NCBI GenBank assembly: GCA_016215155.1
Contig: JACRLQ010000012.1
Coordinates: 1-64,000, forward strand
DNA: 64,000 nucleotides
Direction: 5' to 3'
DNA from: Nitrospirota bacterium
Lineage (GTDB): Bacteria > Nitrospirota > Thermodesulfovibrionia > Thermodesulfovibrionales > UBA6898
In this document: positions 45,024-54,500 of the stretch, piece by piece
Position numbering within the stretch: the stretch's first letter is position 1
How the letters are laid out: the number at the start of each line of letters is the position of its first letter
Position numbers and translations under genes: made by a program
Notes under the pieces: model-generated
Told to the model about the DNA's origin: nothing
Database searches by the model: none
The model's input: the letters and a program-made list of their open reading frames with translations, nothing else

Positions 45024-46168
45024 TTGGGGGAGATCTTGCAGAAAACCAATAAATCAGAACTTGTTAGATATTTATCACAGGTGATTGGGGATAGAGTTCT
45101 GTGTGGGTTCGCTGCGGTATTGATGATTCTCGGGATGCTCTTTTTTGCTGAACCCGCGCAAGGGGAAATTGCCTATATTCCCTGGCTTGACGGAACGAAC
45201 TATGACAACGCAACGGACAACGAGATCCTTGCCGTGGATATTGCGAACGGAGTAATTCTTAAACGGATTCATGTCGGCAATAACCCTCGCGGCGAACCCT
45301 TTCAGTGATATCGACTATTCCTGTCGGTAATAGCCCCCTTTTTGTAGCTCCCTCGACGGACGGCAAACGGATGTATGTTGGAAATGTAGGAGACAACACG
45401 ATCAGTATCATCAAAGTGCAGTCGCTTGAAGTCACCGACATTATCACAATAAGCCATCGGCCTTACGTTATTGTCGAGGACCCTAAACGGAATCGCCTGC
45501 TTGTATCGGGCTCTTACGTCGATGACCTGATCACCCCTGTCGATCTTGGAAACCTGCAGCCGCAACCGCCTGTTGCCGCACCAGGTTCGGGATTGGTCGT
45601 TTCAGCTGACGGGTCCGCGATTTATGCTGGAGAATATGACGATGTTTACAAGATTGATCCAGTAAGCCTGGGAGTCGTGGGCTCCATTCGTGTGGGTTCA
45701 TTTGTTAATGAGCTTGTACCTGACCACAGAAATAACAAGTTATTTTCGGCGGTCTCCCTTAGAGGGGTCTATGTGCTGGACGCTGAAAATCTTCACATTA
45801 CCAATACTCTTATGTTTCCGAACTTTACGCAAGGATTTGGGATGGCTCCAGGAGGGACGCGCGGCGTTGCTGTTGAGGGAGTAGACTCTACCATCTGCAT
45901 GCCACTCTTACCCTGTGAGCCACGCTACATAGACGCTTCTGTCTATATTATCGATATTGATACACAAACTGTGCAAAGAGAAATCCTGCTTGGCCCTGGC
46001 GGTTCAAATATTTACGGCCGTTTCTTCGTCGGGCCAAATTTGTTCGGCGTGACGGGCCCGGCGGTGCCAGTCCCAACGCTCACCGAATGGGGAATATTTC
46101 TCTTCGTGGTTCTGGCCGGATTTGGATCAATTATTGCGTTGCAAAAAAGGGAGAGGGCACACAATTGA
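45024..46168 (+). pseudogene. frameshifted YncE-like propeller protein with IPTL-CTERM sorting signal
   Basis: The 5' part (45024-45308) gives a signal peptide (FAAVLMILGMLFFAEPAQG) and first blade (NEILAVDIANGVILKRIHVGNNPRGEPF). The 3' part (from about 45302, in another frame) continues with further blades (NTISIIKVQSLEVTDIITI and others) and ends in VPTLTEWGIFLFVVLAG-FGSIIALQKRER, an IPTL-CTERM tripartite signal (motif, membrane helix, basic tail) recognised by exosortase-type enzymes. The two frames join near 45300 by a one-base shift. Start is a TTG (45024 or 45036). Either a pseudogene or a sequencing error. No exosortase gene is in this window. Confidence 0.8.
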
Positions 46169-46467
46169 GCCTGTGTGAGGTAGGGCCTATCAGTTTATTT
46201 CGTAAAATCTCAAGAGTTGCAATTCGCAAGACCTATTGACTCGTCGGTGAATCCCTCAATTAGCGCAAGCATGTTGACAGTGTTAGTTATTCAGGTGAAG
46301 GAAGTGCGCTGCTTTAAAAATGCTGTTTGAATGCTGAAGAATCAGAGCGGAATTAAGACAGAACCCTGTAGCTCAAAAAGACGGGTCCTTTTGACAAGTT
46401 CAAGATGTCCAGACTTCCTGCCGGGCGGACAACCTGTAGAAAAACCCTGTTTATCAATAGTATATTT
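46169..46467. other. intergenic stretch without a recognised gene
   Basis: About 300 AT-rich bases between the broken IPTL gene and the brnA operator. A BrnT toxin gene would be expected here but no BrnT-like frame is visible. A 69-codon frame (46331-46540) looks spurious because it runs through the operator and lacks a ribosome site. Confidence 0.5.
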
Positions 46468-46488
46468 AAGGTATAATAATTATACCTT
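46468..46488. promoter_or_regulatory. 21-base perfect palindrome, operator of brnA
   Basis: AAGGTATAAT-A-ATTATACCTT, perfect in both arms. The left arm contains a TATAAT -10 box (46472-46477), so a bound repressor would block transcription. brnA starts 33 bases downstream. BrnA-type antitoxins are DNA-binding autorepressors, so self-control fits. Confidence 0.75.
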
Positions 46489-46520
46489 GCGCCGGTCGAG
46501 AAAAGAGGAGGTTTATATAT

Positions 46521-46754
46521 ATGAAGACTATCAAGGCTAAAGAAATTGACAGGAAATTTGACGAAGGCGAGGATATTTCTAAATATCTCGATTTATCAAA
46601 GCTCAGAAGACCTGAGCAGGAACAAAAAAGGGTAAATGTGGATTTTCCTTTATGGATGGTTCAATTATTGGACAAAGAAGCGAGACGCTTAGGTGTGCCC
46701 CGGCAATCCATAATCAAAGTCTGGGTGGCAGAACGTCTTGAAAAGGCAATCTGA
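46521..46754 (+). CDS. brnA: orphan BrnA-family antitoxin
   Basis: 77 residues. BrnA features: FDEGEDISKYLDLSKLRRPEQEQKRVNVDFP and the ribbon-helix-helix domain LWMVQLLDKEARRLGVPRQSIIKVWVAERLE. It normally binds and neutralises the BrnT RNase, whose gene usually lies directly upstream, but no BrnT frame is present. GAGGAGG precedes the ATG. Its stop is nine bases from the 3' end of the thymidylate-synthase-like gene on the other strand. A solitary BrnA could protect against BrnT of mobile elements or be a relic. Confidence 0.9.
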   Translation: MKTIKAKEIDRKFDEGEDISKYLDLSKLRRPEQEQKRVNVDFPLWMVQLLDKEARRLGVPRQSIIKVWVAERLEKAI

Positions 46755-46763
46755 TCTGCTCAA

Positions 46764-47486
46764 TTATTTCTTAGGCTTCAACGTCCTAAGCCTGGCGATG
46801 TCTTCCTGATAGCCGTAGATATGAGCGCCGGCGCTGTAGGCGAACATGGGGCCGTTTTTAAGGCCGGTCTCTCCCGCCACATATTTTTTTAAAAGTTCTA
46901 TACCGCCAAGGTTCGTGGGAAACCCTGCCCAGAGGTCCCATGACCTGAAATAGCAGCTCACCGTAAGGGCGAGTTCCCCGCCTTCGGGGATGACCTTGAA
47001 ATCAAGCAGCCTGAGGCAGGGGGGATCGACCTTTCCGTCATTTCCTATGCAGATATCCTGGTCCACGGGTGAGCCTATCTCCACAATGGCCTGGTTGGTA
47101 AGGGGGGTTTCCTTCAGCATTTCGATCACCCTCTCGAGCTGGGTGCCGCCATTTGGCATCGGATAATGGACCCTGCTTGCATACTTATATGTCTCGTTCT
47201 CCGACAGCTCGGGGTCCATAAGATAATTGGCGAAATAGTCCTCGATATATTCCATCGTAGTGGGGGAGGGTATGCCGGACCCCGGAGGCATGATAGGTAT
47301 CATGTCCAGCCCCGGGTGTTCGATATAGACCGCAATTCCGGGATACTGAAGACGGTACTGTTCCCGCTCGAAGGAACCCCTCTGGATCTTCTGTTCGTAG
47401 GAGTTTTCGAAGATGTTATAGATCAGTTGAAACCAGGCATCCGCTATTGTCTTTGCGTTAAGGAAATAAGGGTACATATAGGCCAT
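46764..47486 (-). CDS. thymidylate-synthase-like protein
   Basis: 240 residues. The thymidylate synthase core is recognisable: C157 in DPPCLRL at the place of the catalytic Cys, RSWD (181-184) for the phosphate-binding Arg-Ser-x-Asp, N192 for the pyrimidine-binding Asn (11 residues after the Arg, as in E. coli ThyA), and AHIY (H222, Y224) near the C-terminus. The canonical N-terminus and some folate-contact regions differ, so it may be a divergent TS or a dUMP/dCMP hydroxymethylase-like enzyme rather than the housekeeping ThyA. It is the last gene of a FadL/acyl-ligase run (nine-base gap), an odd setting. A truncated copy lies at 40.0 kb. Confidence 0.8.
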   Translation of the reverse strand: MAYMYPYFLNAKTIADAWFQLIYNIFENSYEQKIQRGSFEREQYRLQYPGIAVYIEHPGLDMIPIMPPGSGIPSPTTMEYIEDYFANYLMDPELSENETYKYASRVHYPMPNGGTQLERVIEMLKETPLTNQAIVEIGSPVDQDICIGNDGKVDPPCLRLLDFKVIPEGGELALTVSCYFRSWDLWAGFPTNLGGIELLKKYVAGETGLKNGPMFAYSAGAHIYGYQEDIARLRTLKPKK

Positions 47487-47495
47487 CCTCTTTCA

Positions 47496-49022
47496 TTATT
47501 GTTTATTGTCCGACAGCTTCTTTTTAACCAGTTCCGTGACGCCACGGAAATCTATCTTTCCGCTTCCCATCTTGGGAAGCTCCTCGATGATCACAAACTG
47601 CCGGGGCAGCGCAATGTTGGGGAGATTATCAGCGAGTTTCCTGAGTATCTGTCTTTCATCGATCTGGCGTGTGACGGCAGCGATTATCTTCGCGCCCTTA
47701 AGAGGGTCAGGGACCTCGACCACACAGCATGAGACCTCCTCTGGCAGAAATTTTTCGAGTTCGTTTTCGACCCGTACGAGCGAGACCATTTCCCCTCCGA
47801 CCTTGACAAAACGCTTAAGTCGCCCCGCATGCCAGAGATAGCCGTCAGCGTCAAAAAAACCCATGTCACCGGTATCATACCAGCCGTGCCGGATGCGCAT
47901 GGATGTCTCCTCCAGGTCGCCGTAATAGCCCTTCATGACAAGGTCGCCCCTTACCAGGATCCGGCCTGTCTCCCCGGGCGCGCAGTCCTCTCCCGTGTCA
48001 TAATTTTCTATCCGGACTTCCACACCGGGCAGCACGGGCCCCACACTCCCCGGCCTGTTATGCTCCGGGACATTGACCGATATGACAGGAGAGGTTTCCG
48101 TCGTGCCGTAGCCCTCATAAAGTATCAGCCCGTGCTTTTCCATAAACCCCTGACGCAGTGCGTCGGGGCATTTATCAGCTCCGCATAAAATGAGCCGCAG
48201 GCTTTTAAAGTCGCCCGGCTCCGACTTTTTAAGGTATCCCCAGAGGAAACTCGGGGTGCCTACCATGAGTGTAGGCCTATGTTCCCTGATTATGGAGCAT
48301 ATGGTCCTGAAGTCGAGCGGGTTGGCATGGGATATGATCGTCATGCCGTAAAAAAGCGGGGTCCAGAGATTGATCGTAAGTCCGAAGACATGGAAATAGG
48401 GCAGGTTGGCCAGGATCCTGTCGCGGTCCGAGATGTCGACGATGCTGCTGAAGCTCCCGATATTCGAGGATATATTGCGGTGCGTCAGCTGGACGGCTTT
48501 GGGGTCTTTTTCACTGCCGCTGGTAAAAAGGACCACCGCACTGTCGTCCTCATCAACGGGCCGCATATTTCCGAGGATGAAAGATATGGGGAGTTTAGAG
48601 ATCAACGCGGCCTTCAGGCGCTCGGCGGCGGATATCCCGTCCATTATGTCTTCGATGAATACCATGCCCTCAACAAAGGGACAACCGATCTTTTCGATGA
48701 AGGTCCGTGAAGTTATTATTGTGCTGAAGCCGCACCTGCGTTGCGCGTATTCGGCGTTTCGGGAAGCGCCGGTGGAATAGTTGATCATCACAGGGGTCCG
48801 GCCGCTCATGAGGACGCCGATGAACGACAGGGCGCACCCCGCTGTCGTAGGGAGCATGATACCCAGGAAGCCCGGCTTATACCTGCCGAACTTCGCCGAC
48901 AGAATGATTGACGCGATCAACGCCTTCGAATAGGAGACATTCCTTTCCGCGGACGTGTCGACGAAGGCGAGTTTTGCCCCCTGCTGTTTTGCCGTCCGTA
49001 TAAATTTATGGTGAAGAAGCAT
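47496..49022 (-). CDS. AMP-forming acyl-CoA/acyl-ACP synthetase
   Basis: 508 residues of the ANL superfamily. Motifs: P-loop LFTSGSEKDPKAVQLTHRN, YGTTETSPV, GWYDTGDMGFFDADGYLWHAGR and the C-terminal catalytic Lys region LPKMGSGKIDFRG. The general layout, with GYYGD and LPEEVSCCVVEVPDPLKG, is closest to the acyl-ACP synthetase half of Aas. It activates a fatty acid with ATP and loads CoA, ACP or a lysophospholipid acyltransferase partner. Eight bases downstream of fadL-like and nine upstream of the TS-like gene, so probably one operon for uptake and activation of long-chain fatty acids. Confidence 0.92.
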   Translation of the reverse strand: MLLHHKFIRTAKQQGAKLAFVDTSAERNVSYSKALIASIILSAKFGRYKPGFLGIMLPTTAGCALSFIGVLMSGRTPVMINYSTGASRNAEYAQRRCGFSTIITSRTFIEKIGCPFVEGMVFIEDIMDGISAAERLKAALISKLPISFILGNMRPVDEDDSAVVLFTSGSEKDPKAVQLTHRNISSNIGSFSSIVDISDRDRILANLPYFHVFGLTINLWTPLFYGMTIISHANPLDFRTICSIIREHRPTLMVGTPSFLWGYLKKSEPGDFKSLRLILCGADKCPDALRQGFMEKHGLILYEGYGTTETSPVISVNVPEHNRPGSVGPVLPGVEVRIENYDTGEDCAPGETGRILVRGDLVMKGYYGDLEETSMRIRHGWYDTGDMGFFDADGYLWHAGRLKRFVKVGGEMVSLVRVENELEKFLPEEVSCCVVEVPDPLKGAKIIAAVTRQIDERQILRKLADNLPNIALPRQFVIIEELPKMGSGKIDFRGVTELVKKKLSDNKQ

Positions 49023-49030
49023 GCTCCCTG

Positions 49031-50401
49031 TTACTTGAACCTGATAGTCAGTTGCGCGCTGATGATATCGACATGCGCGGAGTACGTCCCGGTAAGCCCG
49101 CCGCGTGAAGCATCTTCACCTGTGGGTGTCTTGGCGATCACTGGATCACTTACAAAAAGATGGGCATATCCGACGTCGAAGCTCATGCTGTCGGAGATTT
49201 TACGCCCCACGCCAAGGGCGACCCAGGTCCTGCTGCCGTCGGGAATTCTGGGCGTTCTCAACTGGGCATTTTTAATGGGTGTCCGGTCATAAGCAAGGCC
49301 CAGGCGATAGGTCCAACTGTTTTTAGGCGCATAGGTAAGCCCGAGGGAATAGCGGAAGTTGTCCTTCCAGTCCGTTGTTGTCACAGAGGGTCTGGGCTTT
49401 AGCGCGGGGCTGTCGAAATTGACCCTGAGTTCTTCAAAAAGACTCCAGTTCGTCCAGGTGACGTCCCCCATGACGGTCCACTCTGGACTGACCTGGCGCG
49501 CGATGCTTGCGGATAAGGTGTCAGGCAGGGTAATGTCGGCTGTTATAGTATCATGGCCGAAGACCCCGGCAAGCGGCGCCGGGGCCCCGGTGAAATCGAC
49601 GGTGCCGGAGAGGGACTGCTTTATTCTCGAGCGGTAGGCGACCCCCATACGGGTGTTCGGGTCCATTTCATAGAGGAGGCCGAGGTTAAACCCTATACCC
49701 CAGCTGTCACCTTCCATCGTCGCTATCCCGTCGGCCATCTGCGGGACCAGGTGCAGCGCGCCCTTGGGGACTCCGGGGAGCATGCCCGCCGCGTCGAGAA
49801 GGCCGAAATCAATCGCATTCGAAAGGGTCGCCTTGATATACTGGGCGCTTATTCCCGCCCCGAGGCTGAGCTTTTCGTTCGCCTTATACGCTACCGAAGG
49901 ATTGATATTGATCGTCATCATCTCGGACTTGATGGCGTGGTAGCGGCCGACCCAGGTGTTGTCGTATTCGGTGGCAAGCCCAAATGGCGCATTGACGCCG
50001 ATGCCGACAGTGAAACGGTCATTAAGTCTTTTTGTCGCGTAGAGGTTCGGGGCAAACCCGGTGACGCCGCCGTCGCCGCCGTTACCGCCGGCAAGCGGGG
50101 CCTTGGTCACGGGCTGAAGGGCATGGGTAGACCCCTCGTTACTGAATTTGGCGGACGGCGCGATAATATGGCCGCCCGTGAGAAACTGGCCTCCGGAAAG
50201 TCTGGTCATGCCGGCAGGGTTGAAAAATACGGTTGAGGCGTCTTCCGCCAGGGCAGCGCCTCCGGCATAGGCGTTGCCTAACCCGCTGACGCCCTGTTCG
50301 ATAAGGGCAAACCCCGCCGCAAACGAAGAACCGGCGGCCATGAGAACGAAAATGACGGTGAAACCCAAAATTCCGACGCGGTGCATTAATACTTTGTTCA
50401 T
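49031..50401 (-). CDS. FadL/OmpP1/TodX-family outer-membrane transporter
   Basis: 456 residues with a signal peptide (GILGFTVIFVLMAAGSSFAAG). Then the FadL hatch motif GFALIEQGVSGLGNAYAGGAALAEDASTVFFNPAGMTRL, diagnostic for the family, and amphipathic strands to a C-terminal aromatic/charged end (ISAQLTIRFK). It carries long-chain fatty acids or hydrophobic compounds across the outer membrane. GGGAGGAG precedes the ATG. First gene of the operon with the acyl ligase. Confidence 0.95.
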   Translation of the reverse strand: MNKVLMHRVGILGFTVIFVLMAAGSSFAAGFALIEQGVSGLGNAYAGGAALAEDASTVFFNPAGMTRLSGGQFLTGGHIIAPSAKFSNEGSTHALQPVTKAPLAGGNGGDGGVTGFAPNLYATKRLNDRFTVGIGVNAPFGLATEYDNTWVGRYHAIKSEMMTININPSVAYKANEKLSLGAGISAQYIKATLSNAIDFGLLDAAGMLPGVPKGALHLVPQMADGIATMEGDSWGIGFNLGLLYEMDPNTRMGVAYRSRIKQSLSGTVDFTGAPAPLAGVFGHDTITADITLPDTLSASIARQVSPEWTVMGDVTWTNWSLFEELRVNFDSPALKPRPSVTTTDWKDNFRYSLGLTYAPKNSWTYRLGLAYDRTPIKNAQLRTPRIPDGSRTWVALGVGRKISDSMSFDVGYAHLFVSDPVIAKTPTGEDASRGGLTGTYSAHVDIISAQLTIRFK

Positions 50402-50534
50402 CGACTCCTCCCGGAATAATAGTTTTGAAGATACAAATCAAGAATTTTTTTGCGCCGGGACACAGGTCTGCCCCGTCAAAAAAACAACCGAAAAAAAAGC
50501 CTCATATAGATTAACGATCTTTTAGAAAAAAGGC

Positions 50535-50540
50535 TATAAT
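50535..50540 (+). promoter_or_regulatory. -10 element for the CooC-type gene
   Basis: TATAAT (50535-50540) with TTAACG 18 bases upstream as a possible -35. The gene starts 33 bases downstream with GAGGTGAT as ribosome site. Confidence 0.45.
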
Positions 50541-50572
50541 AAAAAAAATCTATAAGTCTGAGGTGATCAGTT

Positions 50573-51340
50573 ATGGCTTATGTTATAGCTTTGGCAGGGA
50601 AGGGCGGGACAGGGAAGACCAGCATCGCGTCACTCACGGTTAAATATATTATGGAAAAGAGGAAGAAGCCGGTGCTTGCGGTCGATGCGGACAGCAACTC
50701 CTGCCTGAACGAGGCGCTCGGGGTCCCGATCCACGCCACGATCGGCGGGCTCAGGGAGGACGCCCTTGAGAAGATCCGGGGCGGCGGGGACAGGCCCGGC
50801 GGCATGTCGATGGAACAGCTCTTTGACTATCAAGTCTCCCAGTCGGTCATCGAGGCAAAGGGTTTTGACCTGATGGTGATGGGCAGGCCCGAGGGGCCGG
50901 GCTGCTACTGCGCCGCCAATAATATCATCCGCAAATATACGGACAAGCTTTCGGAAACCTATGACTATGTCGTGATCGACAACGAGGCCGGGATGGAGCA
51001 CCTGAGCCGCCGGACCACGCATAAGGTCGATCTTCTTTTGATAGTGAGCGACCCTTCCGTCAGGGGGGTCAAGACCGCCGAGCGCATACAGAACCTGGTG
51101 AAGGAACTGAACCTCGATGTCGCGGCCAATGCGATCATCATAAACCGCGTTTCGGATAAGGACGGAGCGGAACTCAAAAAATACGCCGAAGGACTCGGGC
51201 TTACGGTTGCGGCGATGATCCCACAGGACCAGAATATCTTCGATTATGACCTGCAGGGCAGGGCGATCTGCGAGCTTCCGTCCGATTCCCCCGCTGTTGC
51301 CGGACTGTTCGGTCTTCTCGATTCGTACAATATACCCTGA
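50573..51340 (+). CDS. cooC: CooC-type ATPase for nickel insertion into CO dehydrogenase
   Basis: 255 residues, MinD/ArsA-like P-loop ATPase. Deviant Walker A GKGGTGKT (9-16); the CXC metal site is C111 and C113 in GPGCYCAANN; VVIDNEAGMEHLSR is the switch/Walker B region. CooC (and AcsF) dimers bind Ni(II) between the CXC motifs and help load CO dehydrogenase/acetyl-CoA synthase. No CODH gene lies in the window, so the target is elsewhere. Its presence suggests a Wood-Ljungdahl or CO metabolism, which would also supply methyl-corrinoid chemistry related to HgcA (inference). Confidence 0.92.
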   Translation: MAYVIALAGKGGTGKTSIASLTVKYIMEKRKKPVLAVDADSNSCLNEALGVPIHATIGGLREDALEKIRGGGDRPGGMSMEQLFDYQVSQSVIEAKGFDLMVMGRPEGPGCYCAANNIIRKYTDKLSETYDYVVIDNEAGMEHLSRRTTHKVDLLLIVSDPSVRGVKTAERIQNLVKELNLDVAANAIIINRVSDKDGAELKKYAEGLGLTVAAMIPQDQNIFDYDLQGRAICELPSDSPAVAGLFGLLDSYNIP

Positions 51341-51359
51341 TACGGAGCACCGTAGCCGC

Positions 51360-51450
51360 CGGCCGTGCCGGGAGATTTTTTCGCGCCCCGTTGAATTCGT
51401 CGCGTCTAAAACAAGAGATTTCTCCCGTTGGTCGAAATGACAAGGCCTCC
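51360..51450. repeat. intergenic repeat-like sequence
   Basis: Contains GAGATTTCTCCCG...GGTCGAAATGACA, a type of sequence found as a dispersed intergenic element in many genomes, plus a GC-rich stretch after the CooC stop. The remaining bases up to 51,580 hold nothing recognisable. Confidence 0.35.
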
Positions 51451-51580
51451 TGATAGAACTTTTTTCAGGTCTTCGCGGGGGAACCCAGGCGGCATAATAA
51501 GGGACGATGACAGTGTCATCTCGTTTCTGTTATATTTATCCGACTGTCGGCAATAGAAACTCTGCAGGGGGGAGAATATT

Positions 51581-54500
51581 ATGAGTAATTATGTTTACCT
51601 GGGGCGTGCCTTTATTATCTCAGTTTTGGCGGCTGTTGTTTTCATAATTCCAGGGGGTTCGGAGTCCGCGGTATTTCCCAGTACGGATGTTCCGAAGAAC
51701 ATACCCGACAATAACATCGCAGGCGTTAACTCGTCCCTTACCATCGGCGCCGGGGTCTGCACATGGATTACGGACCTGAATGTCTCATTGCAGGCCACAC
51801 ATACCTTTGTCGGGGATCTGATCTTTACCCTGACTCATCTGGAGACCGGCGCCAGTTCGGTTATTATAAGCCGGATTCCCGGAAGTGGCGGGCAATCCGG
51901 TTCATGCGCACAAAATAATATCAGTGCAACCCTTGATGACGGCGCAAGTCCTTCCGTTCAGACGCAATGCTCTTTGACACCTCCTGCCGTTAACGGTACA
52001 TTTGCCCCGAAAAGCGCTCTTGATGTCTTCAATGATAAGGATGCTGCCGGCGACTGGAGGCTTAATGTCGCTGACAGGGTAGCCACGGATACAGGAAGCC
52101 TTGACTCCTGGAGTCTGGATATTACCTGTGCGGGTGATCAGTCGATCGTGGTCGGTGACGGGGCTGCTCCTCAGGACAGGTTTGCCGGTCCCGGCAGTGT
52201 CAACCAGACTGTCAGTTCCTTTACAGTCAGGACCGTTGCAGGTGTGGATACGGTGACGGCCGTCACCGTATCCGGATCGAATATGGACAATGTGGCTGTC
52301 CTCAGGATATACCAAGACAGCGGGACGGTCCCGAATGAATGGGATGCCGCTGATACGCTCTTGGGTACGCTTGCTTCCCCCGTATCTCCTGCTCAGGTGA
52401 CCTTGACGAACGGCATTTCGGTTTCGACGACGCCGGCGCAGTATCTTATAGTTTACGACATCATACCTTCTCCGACAGACGGCCAGACCCTGACGGCCTC
52501 GCTGACCGAAATCACCGCTGCCTACACGGTCTATTATTATGACGATGCGGATGCCGCCGTTACTATAGATTCTCAGGCCCCGGCGAGCGGGGCTTTTTTT
52601 GAGGCCCGCCCCGCTGAAGCAAGCTGTTTTCTCGAATGGGACCATGCCGTGGACAGCGGTTCCGGTATGCATCCGGCGGAAGCCAATGTGGTGCGGTATC
52701 AGCAGGACACTCCTCCCGGAAGCTGTTCCGAAGGTTCACAGGTCTATCTCGGGACCGGGGCGGGGTATCTGCATTCAGGACTGAGCAACGGGGCCACTTA
52801 TTATTACCGGCTCTGCTATAAAGATGCGTTGGGCAATCTGTCGGAGTATTCCGGTAACCCGGTTTCCTGCAGTCCCTGGAATAACGGTATATTCTATAAG
52901 ATAAGTTCCGACGTACCTAAGGACATTCCTGACAATAACCCCACGGGGACGGATTCGCTGATAACAATCCCTCCCGGGGAGTGTTCGACAATAACCGACC
53001 TTGACGTCCTGCTGCAGGCCGCGCATCCCTTTGTCGGCGACCTGATCATTACCCTGACTCACCTGGAGACCCAGACAAGCGCTCTGATAGTGAATAGTTC
53101 CAATTGCCCACGCGATGATATCAACGCAGTCCTCGACGACAGCGCCACACTGCCTGTTCAGAGCCAATGTTCCGCAACTCCTCCCGCAATCGGCGGTTCC
53201 GTGCTCCCGGCCAATCCGCTTAGTGTCTTTAACGGTGAGGAGATGTCAGGGACATGGATCTTGAATGCATCGGATTCGATGGCTGATGACCTCGGGACCC
53301 TGGTTTCATGGGGTCTGCGCTTCAGCTGTATTACCGACTCTACCGTTATTGCAGGTGACGCTTCTTCTCCGCCCGACCGGTACGTGGGCTCAGCGAGCAT
53401 GAAGCAGCTGATAAGCAGGTTCACCCTCGAAATAGCAACAGGCACAGCCGACGTTACGGCGATAACGGTCTCCGGACCGAACATGCAGAATGTCGCGGCC
53501 ATACACATTTATGAAAACACAGGCCCTATGCCTGAGTGGGACCCGTCTGATACGCTCAAAGGGACCCTTACAAATCCGGTATCTCCGGCTGTAATCCCTG
53601 TAAACAATCTGACCGTGTCGTCAACCCAGGCAATTTATATGATAGTATACGACTTTAAATCCACGGTTACGGATGGCGAGGCACATACTGCAAGGGTATC
53701 GGCAATAACTTCTCCGAATCCCTCCGGCATACTGGACAACCCTGATGCCACAATCACGATCGACCTTCAGGGCCCTGTTTCAGGGACCCTGTTCAGCAGT
53801 CGCGGCGGAGGCGACGCCGGAGGGGGAGAGTGCCTCCTTACCTGGAACATGGCTCAGGACATCGGCGCGGGCCTGCATATGACGGAGCCGTACGAATTGA
53901 GGTTTGCCCAGAATGCGCCTCCCGGAAGCTGTGCCGGAGGCTCGCAGACCTATGCCGGGAATGCCCTGAGCTATGTGCATTCAGGACTTATAACCGGGGC
54001 GACCTATTATTACAGGCTCTGTTACAGGGACGTTCTCGACAATCAGTCGCAGTTCAGCGGAGGTGTAATCTCCTGCATCCCCCAGAACAACAACACCAGG
54101 TTTTTTTCTGCCGTGAATCTCCCCATGCAGATTCCGTCGGGCTATCCTGCCGGGGTTGACTCCACTATCAGCATACCGCTGGAAGAGTGTCCCGCCGTTT
54201 CGGATGTAGACGTATTTATTGGGGCGCGACATTCTTCCGTCGGCAGCTTCAGGGCCGAACTGCTTTATAGCAATGAGGGAGCAAATGCGAGTTCGGTTAT
54301 CATAGACCGTCCGGGTGATCCTGCCGTGCAAAACGGCTGCACCGGTCAGGATATATTTGCCTTTCTGGATGATGAAGCCTCCCAGCCGGCTGAGGACGAG
54401 TGCTCATTGACTCCGCCGGCTCTGTCCGGCAGCCTTACCCCGAACAATCCTCTGAACTCATTCGATGGTCAAGCCGGCGGCGGGACCTGGACTCTCAGGG

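Noticed and set aside
46331-46540. 69-codon frame upstream of brnA, considered as a BrnT remnant
   Set aside because: No BrnT motifs, no ribosome site, and it runs through the operator palindrome.
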